Shown here: positions 37,289-48,502 of the stretch, in pieces | Position numbering within the stretch: position 1 is the first letter of the stretch | Layout: every line of letters starts with the position of its first letter | Origin: Scleromatobacter humisilvae | GTDB taxonomy: Bacteria; Pseudomonadota; Gammaproteobacteria; Burkholderiales; Burkholderiaceae_C | Length of the DNA stretch: 64,000 bases | NCBI RefSeq assembly: GCF_023231945.1 | Contig: NZ_JAJLJH010000010.1 | Span: 1-64,000, forward strand | Direction of reading: 5' to 3' | Translations under genes and position numbers: made by a program | The notes under the pieces: model-generated | Seen by the model: the letters and a program-made list of their open reading frames with translations, nothing else | Told to the model about the DNA's origin: nothing | The model's database searches: none

Positions 37289-39118
37289 TCACTGCGTCGC
37301 CGGCCGCCTTGCCGCGTCGATGTCGAGGAACCGCCAGTACCCGTTGACGAAGGGGTTGGCCGGATAGCCCTCCAGCCACGGCTGCGTCAGCACCAGCCGC
37401 ACGCGGTGCAGGTGCGTCTTCATCGGCATGTAGGCGAGCAGCAGCTTCTGCGCCTGCGCGATCGCGGCCTGGCGCTCGGGGCCGTCGGGCAGTTCCTGGA
37501 CGCGGCGGAAGTCGGCGTTGTACTCGGGCAGGTCGAAGCGCGACCAGTTGCCCTCGCCCTTGCTCGGGCCGTAGGCCAGCGCGAGCAGGTCTTCGGGGTC
37601 GGGCTCGTCGGAGGAGCCGCCCAGCGTCCACATCTGCAGCTTGCCGGCGCGCGCCTGCTTCATCTGCTCGGGCCAGGGCCGGCGCTCGAAGACGATGCGG
37701 ATGCCGATCGCCTCCATCTTCTTCTGCCACAGCTCGTTCAACTGGCGCGACGAGGTGTCCGGCTGCGTGGCCATGTGCAGCACCAGCGCGCCGCCGTTCG
37801 GGCGCTCGCGGTAGCCGTCGCCGTTGACGTCGACGTAGCCGTACAGATCGAGCAGCGCCCGCGCGCGCACCGGGTCGTAGTCGCTCATGTTGGTGCGCAG
37901 CGACGGGTCGTAGCCGGCGACGAGCGGCGCGACCAGCCCCTGCGCGGGAATCGCCAGCGGCTTGCGCAGCAGGCGGATCTCCTCGGCGTTGTCGTAGCCA
38001 AGCGCAATCGCGCGGCGCAGCGCCACGCGCTCGGGCGTGTAGCCGCCGACGACCGGGTCGTCCATGTTGAAGTACGTGTAGGTCACGTCGGGCTGCGACA
38101 CCAGGTGCAGCCGCATGCCGCGCTTCGCGAGGTTGGGCGCGAGGCGCCCGCCGGGCGCGGCGTCGGGGGCGAACTCATAAGGCACCAACGTGAGATCGAA
38201 CGCGCCGCCGACGTAGGCGAGCCACGAGGGCTGCGGCTCCTCGATGATGGACACCTCCACGCGGTCGATCATCGGCTCGCGCCGTCCGTGCAGCCGCGCG
38301 GCGGTGGCCTGGCCGTCGGCGTCGCCGGCGTCGGGCTGCTCGTCGTAGAACTCGTCGCGAAAGCGCGGGTTGCGTTCCAGCGCGATGAACGACGAGCGCC
38401 GCCACTGCACCAGCCGGTACGGGCCGGTGCCCACCGGGTGCTCCATGATCGCGTCGCCGTAGGTCTCGGCCACCTCGCGCGCGATCGCGCCGGCGTAGAT
38501 CGACTCGGCGAGCTTGAGCGGGAAGCGCGGGCTCGGATGGCCGAAGCGGATGCGCAGCGTGTAGCGGTCGACCACCGCCAGGCCCTCGACCGGCGAGTCG
38601 TAATCGAACGGCTGGTCGCGGCTCAGCGCGCGCTCGCGCAGCGCCTGCAGGCCGAGGATGTCGTCGGCCAGCAGGTCGGCATAGGCCACGCTGTGCAGGC
38701 GCGGGTCGAAGTGGCGCCGCAGCGAGTAGGCGTAGTCGGCAGCGGTCAGCTCGCGGACGCGGCCGTGGAAGGCGGGGTCGTCGGCGAAGAAGATGCCGGG
38801 GCGGATCTTCAGCGTGAGCTCGCGGAAGTCGGCCGACATCTGCGGCAGCGCCGCCGCCGTGGCCACGCGCAGGCGGGCCGGGCGCGCCAGCAGGTCGTAG
38901 CGCAGGGGCGGCTCGATGATGTTGTCGATGATCTCGCGCGAGTAGGCGTCGGGCGTCTGCGCCGGGTCGAACCCGGTCTCGGCGCGCTCCAGCGAATAGC
39001 GCAACACCTTGTGCGGCGCGGGCGCCTGGGCGAACGCGGACGCGGCGGCCAGGCCCCCGGCAAGCGCAACGGCGGCGAGCGGCCAGCAACGACGGATCGA
39101 CGAGCGCACGGGCGACAC
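37289..39118 (-). CDS. Extracellular solute-binding protein of a peptide ABC importer
   Basis: This ~609-residue protein has a signal peptide (hydrophobic WPLAAVALAGGLAAASAFA) and a peptide/nickel-type solute-binding domain (SBP family 5), with GTGPYRLVQWRR and RRAIALGYDN as typical stretches. It would deliver peptides or a similar ligand to the permeases encoded on the other strand. Start is uncertain: I use the GTG at 39118, preceded by AAGG, but the GTG at 39109 or an earlier codon (to 39220) is possible. It is divergent from the permease-ATPase operon, with about 100 bases between them, rather than in line with it as is usual. Confidence 0.9.
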   Translation of the reverse strand: MSPVRSSIRRCWPLAAVALAGGLAAASAFAQAPAPHKVLRYSLERAETGFDPAQTPDAYSREIIDNIIEPPLRYDLLARPARLRVATAAALPQMSADFRELTLKIRPGIFFADDPAFHGRVRELTAADYAYSLRRHFDPRLHSVAYADLLADDILGLQALRERALSRDQPFDYDSPVEGLAVVDRYTLRIRFGHPSPRFPLKLAESIYAGAIAREVAETYGDAIMEHPVGTGPYRLVQWRRSSFIALERNPRFRDEFYDEQPDAGDADGQATAARLHGRREPMIDRVEVSIIEEPQPSWLAYVGGAFDLTLVPYEFAPDAAPGGRLAPNLAKRGMRLHLVSQPDVTYTYFNMDDPVVGGYTPERVALRRAIALGYDNAEEIRLLRKPLAIPAQGLVAPLVAGYDPSLRTNMSDYDPVRARALLDLYGYVDVNGDGYRERPNGGALVLHMATQPDTSSRQLNELWQKKMEAIGIRIVFERRPWPEQMKQARAGKLQMWTLGGSSDEPDPEDLLALAYGPSKGEGNWSRFDLPEYNADFRRVQELPDGPERQAAIAQAQKLLLAYMPMKTHLHRVRLVLTQPWLEGYPANPFVNGYWRFLDIDAARRPATQ

Positions 39119-39222
39119 GAAGCCTTGTGGTGAAGTTGACGCTGCCGGGAAAACGCACTGGATCCAGGCGACTGCGGAGTCTACAACCCCTAAACTCGCG
39201 ACTTCCGCGGTTCGTCCCACCG

Positions 39223-40161
39223 ATGTTCGCCTACCTCCTCCGACGGCTCTGGCAGATGATCCCCACGCTCCTGGGCGTGGTGCTGCTCGTCTTCTTCCTG
39301 TTCCGAAAGTTCGGCATGGATCCGGCGCAGACGCTCGCCGGCCTCGACGCGACGCCGCGCCAGATCGCGGAGATCCGCCAGCAGCTCGGGCTGGGCGAGC
39401 CGTGGTGGGTGCAGTTGTGGCTGTTCGTCAAGGGTATCGTCACCTTCGACTGGGGCCGCAGCTGGGCGACCAACGAGACCATCGCGCACCTGATGGCCAC
39501 GCGGCTGCCGGCCACGCTCACGGTGACGATCCCGATCCTCGTCCTCGACACGCTGATCGCGATCCCGATCGCACTCGGCGTGGCCTACGCGCGCGGCTCG
39601 CTGACCGACCGCGCGATCATGGTGGGCACGACGGTGGCGCTGTCGATCTCGTTCCTCGTCTACGTGATCGTCGGCCAGTACGTGTTCGGCTTCCAGCTCG
39701 GGTGGTTCCCGGTGCAGGGCTGGAGCGACAGCACCTGGACCAACCTCGGCGTCTACGCGCCGCTGCCGGTGCTGCTCGCGGTGCTGGTGGGGCTGTCGCC
39801 GCAGACGCGCCTGTACCGCAGCTACTTCCTCGACGAGCTGGGCCACGACTACGTGCGCACCGCGCGCGCCAAGGGCCTGACCGAGCCGGCCGTGCTGTTC
39901 CGCCACGTGCTGCGCAACGCGCTGATCCCCATCCTCACCAACGTCGGCCTCGCGCTGCCGGGCGTGCTGATCGGCTCGTTCCTGATCGAGGTCTATTTCT
40001 CGATCCCCGGCATCGGCCGCGAGGTGCTGCTGGCCGTCAATCGCAGCGACTATCCGGTGATCCAGGCCGTGACGATCTACGTGGCGATGCTGACGATGCT
40101 GGCCAATCTCGCCGTCGACCTGTCGTATCGCGCGGTCGATCCGCGGGTCGTGCTGCGATGA
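39223..40161 (+). CDS. Peptide ABC importer permease, DppB/OppB type
   Basis: The 312-residue protein has about six membrane segments and the binding-protein-dependent permease signature (YVRTARAKGLTEPAVLFRHV). The start (MFAYLLRRLWQMIPTLLGV) is the usual one for DppB-type subunits. Its stop overlaps the start of the next permease gene by four bases. It is the first gene of the permease-permease-ATPase operon and divergent from the binding-protein gene. Confidence 0.93.
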   Translation: MFAYLLRRLWQMIPTLLGVVLLVFFLFRKFGMDPAQTLAGLDATPRQIAEIRQQLGLGEPWWVQLWLFVKGIVTFDWGRSWATNETIAHLMATRLPATLTVTIPILVLDTLIAIPIALGVAYARGSLTDRAIMVGTTVALSISFLVYVIVGQYVFGFQLGWFPVQGWSDSTWTNLGVYAPLPVLLAVLVGLSPQTRLYRSYFLDELGHDYVRTARAKGLTEPAVLFRHVLRNALIPILTNVGLALPGVLIGSFLIEVYFSIPGIGREVLLAVNRSDYPVIQAVTIYVAMLTMLANLAVDLSYRAVDPRVVLR

Positions 40162-41242
40162 GTGGCACCGACACGCCAGACTTCGCGCCGACGCTGATCC
40201 CGGTGCTGGCCGAGCCGCTGCCGGCGCGCCGCGCCGACGGCGTCTGGCGCTCGGCCTGGCGGCGCTTCCGGCGCGACGGCGTGGGCGTCGTGTCGCTGGC
40301 GATCGTCGTCGCGTACGCGTTGTTGATCGCCTGCACCGGCAGCGGGCTGGTCGCGCGCCACTGGCAGGACGAGGTCGGCGTGCCCGACGCCCGGCCGACG
40401 TTCCTGGGACCCGGCGTGCCCGAGCAGCCCGTCGTCGCGCTGCCCGCGACGGCCGCCTCGTCGGCCCGGGTCGACATCGCCGACGTCGACCCGCTCGCGC
40501 CGCGCTACCGCGAGTGGGACGCGCGCGCCGCGAAGGATCACGCGCAGGCGCGGCCGCTCGCCGCGACGCTGCCGTTCGGCGGCGACCGGCTCGGGCGCGA
40601 CGTGCTGGCCAAGGCGCTCAAGGGCACGCAGATCTCGGTGTCGGTGGGCGTGCTCGCGGCCATCGTGGCCACGCTGATCGGCGCGTCGCTGGGCGCGATC
40701 GCGGGCTTCTTCGGCGGGCGCGTCGGCGACCTCGTCGAGTGGGTCTACAACGTGCTGACCGCGGTGCCGGAGATCCTGCTGTTCTTCGCCTTCGCGGCGG
40801 TGTTCGGGCGCGGCATCTCGACGCTGGTGCTGATCATGGGCCTGACCGGCTGGACCGGCCAGTACCGCCAGGTGCGCGCCGAGTTCATCAAGCATTCGCG
40901 GCGCGAATACGTGCTCGCGGCGGAGGCGATCGGCGCCGGCGCCGGCGCGCGCATGTTCCGCCACATCCTGCCCAACGTGAGCCACGTGATCCTGGCGCGC
41001 ATGTCGCTGCTGGTCGTCAACTTCATCAAGGCCGAGGTGATCCTGTCCTACCTCGGGCTGGGCGTGAGGACCGACCAGGTGAGCTGGGGCACGATGCTGG
41101 CCGAGTCGCAGAGCGAGCTGATCCTGGGCCACTGGTGGCAGCTGGCGGCCGCGACGATCGCGATGGCGGTGTTCGTCACGGCCTTCTCGCTGATGGCGGA
41201 CGCGTGGCGCGATGCCCTGGATCCTCGCTTGCGAGGCATGCG

Positions 41243-41246
<4 letters not shown>
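40158..41246 (+). CDS. Peptide ABC importer permease, DppC/OppC/YejE type
   Basis: The 362-residue protein has about six membrane segments, an N-terminal cytoplasmic stretch of about 40 residues, and a large periplasmic loop between the first and second segments (about 68-165). That loop is typical of YejE-like subunits. The permease signature is EYVLAAEAIGAGAGARMFRH. It overlaps both neighbours by four bases, so the whole operon is translationally coupled. Confidence 0.93.
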
Positions 41247-42989
<1,743 letters not shown>

Positions 42990-43009
<20 letters not shown>

Positions 43010-44039
43010 ACGACCACGTGGTCAGCGCCAGCGCCTGGCCGCCGCTGATCGTCGCGTGCAGCGTCACCGTGTAGGTGCCGGCGGCCAGCGGGCTGACGGG
43101 GACGAGCACCGCGAAGTCGGACGCGAGTTCCGCGTCGGCCGACACCCCGCTGCCGCTGACGCCCGGGCCCGCGATCACGATGCTGGGCAAGGTCGTGCCG
43201 GCCGCGTTGGCGATGGCCCACTGGGTGATCGCGACCGTGCCGCCCGCGACCACGTCCTGGTTGCGGAAGCCGACGACCACCGGCGTGCCCGCGGTCGCAT
43301 TGGGCAGCAGCGCCGTCGACACGCGCGGGCTCTCGTTGGACACGTGGAAGGTACCGTGCGCGACGGTGGCGCCGCTGTACGGATAGGCGACAATCGCGCC
43401 CGACGGCGGGATCTGCTTCGAGCCGCCGCCGTTCAGCGGCGAGGCCATGTCGATCGTGCACATGCCCGCCGCGGCACCGCTGCCGAAGCCGAAGCCGACG
43501 TCGGTGACGCGGCTCAGCATCGAGGCGGCGTGGTAGACGGTGTCGAGCAGGTCGCCGACGCAATCGCTGCTGGCCGACGACGAGCCGATGTCGCCGATCA
43601 CCTCGGTGGCGTACGAGTAGTCGTAGCCCGCGTTCTGCATGCGCACGAACGGGTTGGCGCCGCTGAAGTCGGCCAGGCCGGACGTCTCGTCGTGCGCCGA
43701 GTCGGCGCTGTTGTAGCCGTTGACGGTCAGGTAGTTCGCGTGGTCCAGCGCGGAGGTGTCGAGCGCCGTCGACTGCGCCAGCAGGCCGGCACCGGCGCCC
43801 TGGCGCACGGCGTTGAGCTGGTTGAAGGCGGCGAGCCGGCGCGCATCGGTGTAGGTGGCGGCGGCCACGCTGGTCTGCAGCGTGCCGTTGGTGCCGACCG
43901 CCGGCGCCTGGGTCGGCGGGGCCGGCGCGGGCGGCGGCGGGGCGGGCGAATCGCCGCCGCCGCCCCCACCGCAGGCAACGAGAGTGGAGGCCGCGGCCAG
44001 GGCGAACAGGACTTTGAGTGAATGCATCGACGACGACAA
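42990..44039 (-). CDS. CAP-domain (SCP/PR1) lipoprotein
   Basis: The 349-residue protein has a lipobox (TLVAC) after a short signal, then a Gly/Pro-rich linker (about 24-48). A CAP domain follows (about 65-205, with FNQLNAVRQGAGAG and DHANYLTVNGYNSADSAHDE). The C-terminal part (about 215-349) looks like an immunoglobulin-like beta domain. Bacterial CAP proteins are secreted and of mostly unknown activity. Its start may be the ATG at 44039 or the one at 44027 (MHSLKVLFAL). Confidence 0.82.
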
Positions 44040-44244
44040 GCAGGGGGATGAGCGGGCGCACGCATGCGGGCGCCGCGCTGCCGGCCTGCATTTTCGCCGC
44101 TCGACAGGCCCGTCCCGTCACATTTACTCGACGTTTCCATTTCGCGTGCATGCGCCGCGTGCCAACAATGTCCGATCGATGGAACTGTTGCACCACGGTC
44201 GAGTCCACCGTCGACTTCCCGCAAAACCGAATGGAGACCGAGAC

Positions 44245-44913
44245 ATGAAGAACTGGCTGGCCGAGAACAAGGGCTTCATCGTGTTCGTGCTGTGCCTGGG
44301 CGTGTTCCGCACGGCCGTCGCCGACTGGAACCCGATCCCGTCCGGCTCCATGCGGCCCACGCTGCTCGAAGGCGACGTCGTCTTCGTCAACCGGCTCGCC
44401 TACAACGTCAAGCTGCCGTTCACCGACATCGTCGTCGCGCCGCTGGGCGATCCGCAGCGCGGGGACATCGTCACCTTCTCGTCGCCGCGCGACGGCACGC
44501 GGCTGATCAAGCGCATCGTCGGCGTGCCGGGCGACCGCATCGAGATGCATGGCGACAAGCTCACCGTCAACGGCGTCGTCGCCCGCTACGACGCCACCTG
44601 GGCCGCGCCCGACCCGGTCGCGCCGGGCCGCACGCTGGAGTCGGTGCACGCCACCGAGCACCTGGCCGGCAGCGAGCGCGCCGTGCAGTTCCTGCCGCAG
44701 GTGCGCGCGCGGCGCGACATGGCGCCGCTGACGGTGCCGCCCGGCCACTACTTCATGCTGGGCGACAATCGCGACAACAGCGAGGACTCGCGCTACATCG
44801 GCGTCGTGCCCCGCGAGCTGCTGATCGGCAAGGCCAACCACATCGTGGTGTCGGCCGACATCCTCGATCACTGGCACCCGCGGCTGGACCGCGTCGGCAA
44901 GTCGCTCGATTGA
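44245..44913 (+). CDS. lepB: Signal peptidase I
   Basis: This inner-membrane serine protease removes signal peptides from exported proteins. The 222-residue product has one N-terminal membrane segment (about 9-26), catalytic Ser35 (IPSGSMRPT) and catalytic Lys89 (RLIKRIVG), plus the GDNRDNSEDSR box. It lacks the extra N-terminal membrane segment of E. coli LepB and is not in a lepA-rnc context, so it is probably a second, accessory peptidase. Its stop overlaps a TTG that starts the following glycosyltransferase frame. Confidence 0.92.
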   Translation: MKNWLAENKGFIVFVLCLGVFRTAVADWNPIPSGSMRPTLLEGDVVFVNRLAYNVKLPFTDIVVAPLGDPQRGDIVTFSSPRDGTRLIKRIVGVPGDRIEMHGDKLTVNGVVARYDATWAAPDPVAPGRTLESVHATEHLAGSERAVQFLPQVRARRDMAPLTVPPGHYFMLGDNRDNSEDSRYIGVVPRELLIGKANHIVVSADILDHWHPRLDRVGKSLD

Positions 44914-46202
44914 ACCTTCCCAACCCGCGTCCCCACGTCCTGGTCGTCGCCGTCGGCACCGCCGGCGACCTTTATCCGTTCCTGCGCATCGCGACGGCGC
45001 TGCGCTCGCGCGGTCATCGCGTCACGCTGCTGGCGCCGCCGGTGCATGCCGACGTCGTGGCGCGCGCCGGGCTGCCGTTCCGGCCGCTGGGCACCGTCGA
45101 GGCGTTCCACGCGGCGATGGACCATCCCGACGTCTGGCACCCGAGCAAGGGCTTTCGCGTGCTGTGGGAGAGCATGCGCGGCAACGAGGACCTGCTGCCC
45201 GACATCGTCGCGACGCTGCCGGCCGACGAGCCCGTCGTCATGCTCGCCCATCCGCTCGCGCTGCTCGGCGCCGCGCTGGCGCGGGCGCGCCGGCCGGGTC
45301 TGCGCATCGTCGCCGCGTGGCTGGCGCCGGCCAACCTGCGCACGGTGCACGATCCGATGACCTTCGGGCCACTGCCCATGCCGCGCTGGGTGCCGCTCGC
45401 CTGGCGACGCTGGCTGTGGCGGCGCGTCGACGCCGGCGTCGTCGATCCGGTGACCGTGGCCGACGTCAACGCGATGCACGCCCGCTACGGCCTGGCGCCG
45501 ATCCGCCATTTCATCGAGCACCTGCAGGGCGTCTCCGACGCCCACCTGACGCTGTTCCCGCCCTGGTTCACGCCGACGGCGCCGGACTGGCCGCGGCCGC
45601 TGTCCGAGGGCGTGTTCGCGCTCCATGACCCGCACGTCGAGGCCGCGCTGCCGCCCGAACTCGAACAGTTCCTGGACGACGGCAGCGCGCCGTTGATCCT
45701 CACGCCCGGCAGCGGCAACCGCCAGGCGGATCGCTGGCTCGCGCGCGCCGTGCAAGCCGCGCAGCGAGTGGGCCGGCGCGCCGTGCTGCTGACGCCGCAT
45801 CGCGCGCAGGTGCCCGCCGCGCTGCCGCGCGACATGCTGTGGCTGCCGTACGTGGCGCTGCGCACGCTGCTGCCGCGCAGCGCGGCGCTGGTGCACCACG
45901 GCGGCATCGGCACCACCGCCGAGGCGCTGCGCGCCGGCGTGCCGCAGGTCATCGTGCCGCTGGCGTACGACCAGTTCGACAACGCCGCCCGCGTGGTGGC
46001 GCTGGGCGCCGGGGCGAAGGTCGCGGGCGGCGCCGCCGGGGCGCGTCCGCGCGCGCTCGCGGCCGCGCTGTGCCGCTTGCTGGCGTCGGAGGCGATCCGC
46101 GCCGGCTGCGCCCGCGCCGCGGCGCGCTGCGCGGCGGACGCGGCACACGACCTGGGCGCCCAGGTCGAGCGGCTGCTCGAACTCGCGCCGCCGGCGGCAT
46201 AA
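44910..46202 (+). CDS. UDP-glycosyltransferase-like protein (GT1 type)
   Basis: The ~430-residue protein has the GT-B fold of macrolide/sterol-type glycosyltransferases: an N-terminal VVAVGTAGDLYPFLRIATAL and a C-terminal donor-binding region with LVHHGGIGTTAEALRAGVP and the PLAYDQFDNA stretch. It transfers a sugar from a nucleotide donor to a small-molecule or lipid acceptor, which cannot be named. No ATG is near the family start, so I use the TTG at 44910, in a TTGA overlap with lepB. Confidence 0.85.
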   Translation: MNLPNPRPHVLVVAVGTAGDLYPFLRIATALRSRGHRVTLLAPPVHADVVARAGLPFRPLGTVEAFHAAMDHPDVWHPSKGFRVLWESMRGNEDLLPDIVATLPADEPVVMLAHPLALLGAALARARRPGLRIVAAWLAPANLRTVHDPMTFGPLPMPRWVPLAWRRWLWRRVDAGVVDPVTVADVNAMHARYGLAPIRHFIEHLQGVSDAHLTLFPPWFTPTAPDWPRPLSEGVFALHDPHVEAALPPELEQFLDDGSAPLILTPGSGNRQADRWLARAVQAAQRVGRRAVLLTPHRAQVPAALPRDMLWLPYVALRTLLPRSAALVHHGGIGTTAEALRAGVPQVIVPLAYDQFDNAARVVALGAGAKVAGGAAGARPRALAAALCRLLASEAIRAGCARAAARCAADAAHDLGAQVERLLELAPPAA

Positions 46203-46315
46203 AGCCGCATTTCGGCGCTGCGCGCGCCGCAAGCGCGAATTGTTTGGGGAATCCTCGGCTCCGGACCGGATCGTCGAGGCTCAATCGCGCCCAGAATCCT
46301 CCGATAAACACTCCG

Positions 46316-48502
46316 ATGCCCCTTCAAAACCTTCGCCGGAGCGGCCGCGGCCGCCTCCCGCCACTGGCTGTCCACGCCGCGCCACGTCGCGCGTCGGGCA
46401 TCGCCATGGCCGCGGCGGCGGGCATCCTGCTGGCCCTGCAACTGCTGCTGGCGCGGCCCGCCCGGGCCGATGCCGCGTCGGCCCCGGCCCAGCCGTCCGC
46501 CGCGCTGCCGGCCGACGAACTCGGCCGCCTGCAATTCGTCGGCCGCGCACAGCCCGAGATCGCCACGGTGGAGCTGCTGCGCTACGCCTCCACGCTGCGC
46601 GTCGACGATCCCCGCTATCTCGAGACGCTGCTGGAGGTGGGCTCCGAGTACGTCGGACTGAACCGCAGCGAGCAGGTCGAGCAGATCGCCGCCCGCATCG
46701 AGGCCTTGTCCGAGCGCGTGCCGCTGGCCCGGCCGTCGGCCATGCTGCTGCGCGGCCAGTGGATGCAGTCGCACGGCGAGGTCAGCAAGGCCGAGCGCCA
46801 GATCATCGAGGCCTCGGCGCTGCTGCCGGCCAGTCCGCCGGACTACCTGCGGCTGCGCTTGTTGATGAGCTCCGCCTTCGTGAAGAACCGCGGCGGCCAC
46901 TACGACGAGGCCATGATGCGCTACAACCAGGCGCTCAAGCTGGCCGACCAGACCGGGCCGATGTGGCGCCGGATCGACCTGCGCACGCTGATCGCCGGCG
47001 TGCTGTTCGACGCCGGCCAGACCGACAAGGCCGCCGAGCTCGCGCGCGAGCAGATGCGGCTGGCGACCGACTCGGCCGACGAATACGGCATCTCCGCGGC
47101 CTACACCACGCGCGCCATCCAGGGCAGCCGCGGAGAGGACTCCGGCACCGTGCTGGCCGACTGGCGCGCTGCCCTCGAACACGCGCGCCGCGGCGGCAAC
47201 CGGCACCAGATCGCCGTCGGCATGGCCAACATCGCCGACTACTACCTCACGCACGGCGACTTCCGGACCGCCTACGACCTGTCGCAGCGGGCGCTGCCGC
47301 CGGCCCTCGAGGCCAACGACCTGCCCGCGCAGAGCGTGGCGCTCGCCAACACCGGCCTGGCGCTGATCGGCATGAAGCGCAAGGACGAGGGCCTGCCGAT
47401 GGTGCGCGAGTCCGCCAGCATCGACGAGCGCTCGGGCACGGCGACGAACCTGTCCGACTCGCAGTTCGAGCTGGGCGGCTACCTGGAGCGCGCCGGCTAT
47501 CTCGACGACGCGCTGGTCGCCTACCACCAGTACCGCCAGATGTCCGACGAGCTCAACCAGCAGGATCGCCAGCGCGCGCTGATCGAGCTGCAGGAGAGCT
47601 TCGCCAACGAGAGCCGCCAGCACGAGCTGGACATGCTCTCGCGCGAAGGCAAGCTGAAGGACGAGGAGATCCGCCACCACGAGCTGCAGATCAAGCAGTG
47701 GACGGCCGCGGGCGTCGCCTGCCTGCTGCTGCTGGCCGTCGTGGCCGTGCTCGCGCGCCGGCTGCGCGTGCGCAACCAGATGCTGTCGGTCAGCAACGAG
47801 CAGCTGCGCCTGCAGGCCGAGATCGACCCGCTCACCGGCCTGTCGAACCGCCATCACCTGCAGACCGTGATGGCCGAGCGCCCGGGCCGCGGCCTCGAGG
47901 GCACGCTGTATCTGCTCGACGTCGACCACTTCAAGCAGATCAACGACCAGTGCGGCCACGCCGGCGGCGACACCGTGCTGGTGGAGATCGCGCGCCGGCT
48001 GCGCCACGTGCTGCGCGACGACGACCTGGTCGTGCGCTGGGGTGGCGAGGAATTCCTGGTGCTGGTGCGCCCGCTGCCGCAGCTCGAGGCCGAAGCGCTC
48101 GCGCAGCGCCTGCTGTGCGCGCTCGCCGACGCCCCGGTGCTTCACGAAGGCCGGCCGGTGCCGGTGTCGGCATCGATCGGCTTCGGGCTGTTCCCGCTGC
48201 GCACGTCCACGCCGCAGGCCGACCTCGACGTCAACTGGGAGCGCGCGATCTCGCTGGTCGACACCGCGATGTACATGGCCAAGGCGCACGGCCGCAACGG
48301 CGCCTGCAGCATCCTGCGGGTCGACGCCGCGAACACGGGCGACGTCGAGGAGATCATCGCGCAGCTGGAGAAATCGGTGCGCGACGGGCGCGTCGAGCTG
48401 CGCTTCCAGCACGGGCCCGCGGTGCGCGGCGCGCTGACGACGATCCCGCGCGCGCCCGAGCCCCGGCATGCGCCGGCGACGGGCGCGGAGGTGGCGTCGT
48501 GA
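46316..48502 (+). CDS. TPR-repeat membrane diguanylate cyclase, first of a tandem pair
   Basis: The 728-residue protein has a membrane or signal segment (about 29-50), periplasmic TPR repeats (about 70-430), a coiled stretch, one membrane segment (about 462-480), and a cytoplasmic GGDEF domain (about 500-665). The active signature GGEEF, DVDHFKQIND and an inhibitory RDDD site are all present, so it should make c-di-GMP under product control. This layout senses something outside through TPRs. Its stop overlaps the start of the second TPR-GGDEF gene by one base. Confidence 0.9.
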   Translation: MPLQNLRRSGRGRLPPLAVHAAPRRASGIAMAAAAGILLALQLLLARPARADAASAPAQPSAALPADELGRLQFVGRAQPEIATVELLRYASTLRVDDPRYLETLLEVGSEYVGLNRSEQVEQIAARIEALSERVPLARPSAMLLRGQWMQSHGEVSKAERQIIEASALLPASPPDYLRLRLLMSSAFVKNRGGHYDEAMMRYNQALKLADQTGPMWRRIDLRTLIAGVLFDAGQTDKAAELAREQMRLATDSADEYGISAAYTTRAIQGSRGEDSGTVLADWRAALEHARRGGNRHQIAVGMANIADYYLTHGDFRTAYDLSQRALPPALEANDLPAQSVALANTGLALIGMKRKDEGLPMVRESASIDERSGTATNLSDSQFELGGYLERAGYLDDALVAYHQYRQMSDELNQQDRQRALIELQESFANESRQHELDMLSREGKLKDEEIRHHELQIKQWTAAGVACLLLLAVVAVLARRLRVRNQMLSVSNEQLRLQAEIDPLTGLSNRHHLQTVMAERPGRGLEGTLYLLDVDHFKQINDQCGHAGGDTVLVEIARRLRHVLRDDDLVVRWGGEEFLVLVRPLPQLEAEALAQRLLCALADAPVLHEGRPVPVSASIGFGLFPLRTSTPQADLDVNWERAISLVDTAMYMAKAHGRNGACSILRVDAANTGDVEEIIAQLEKSVRDGRVELRFQHGPAVRGALTTIPRAPEPRHAPATGAEVAS

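Noticed and set aside
45485-48469. Long minus-strand frame opposite the glycosyltransferase and first TPR-GGDEF gene
   Set aside because: Composition is typical of an antisense shadow (His/Arg/Gln-rich, no domains), while the plus strand carries complete conserved proteins.
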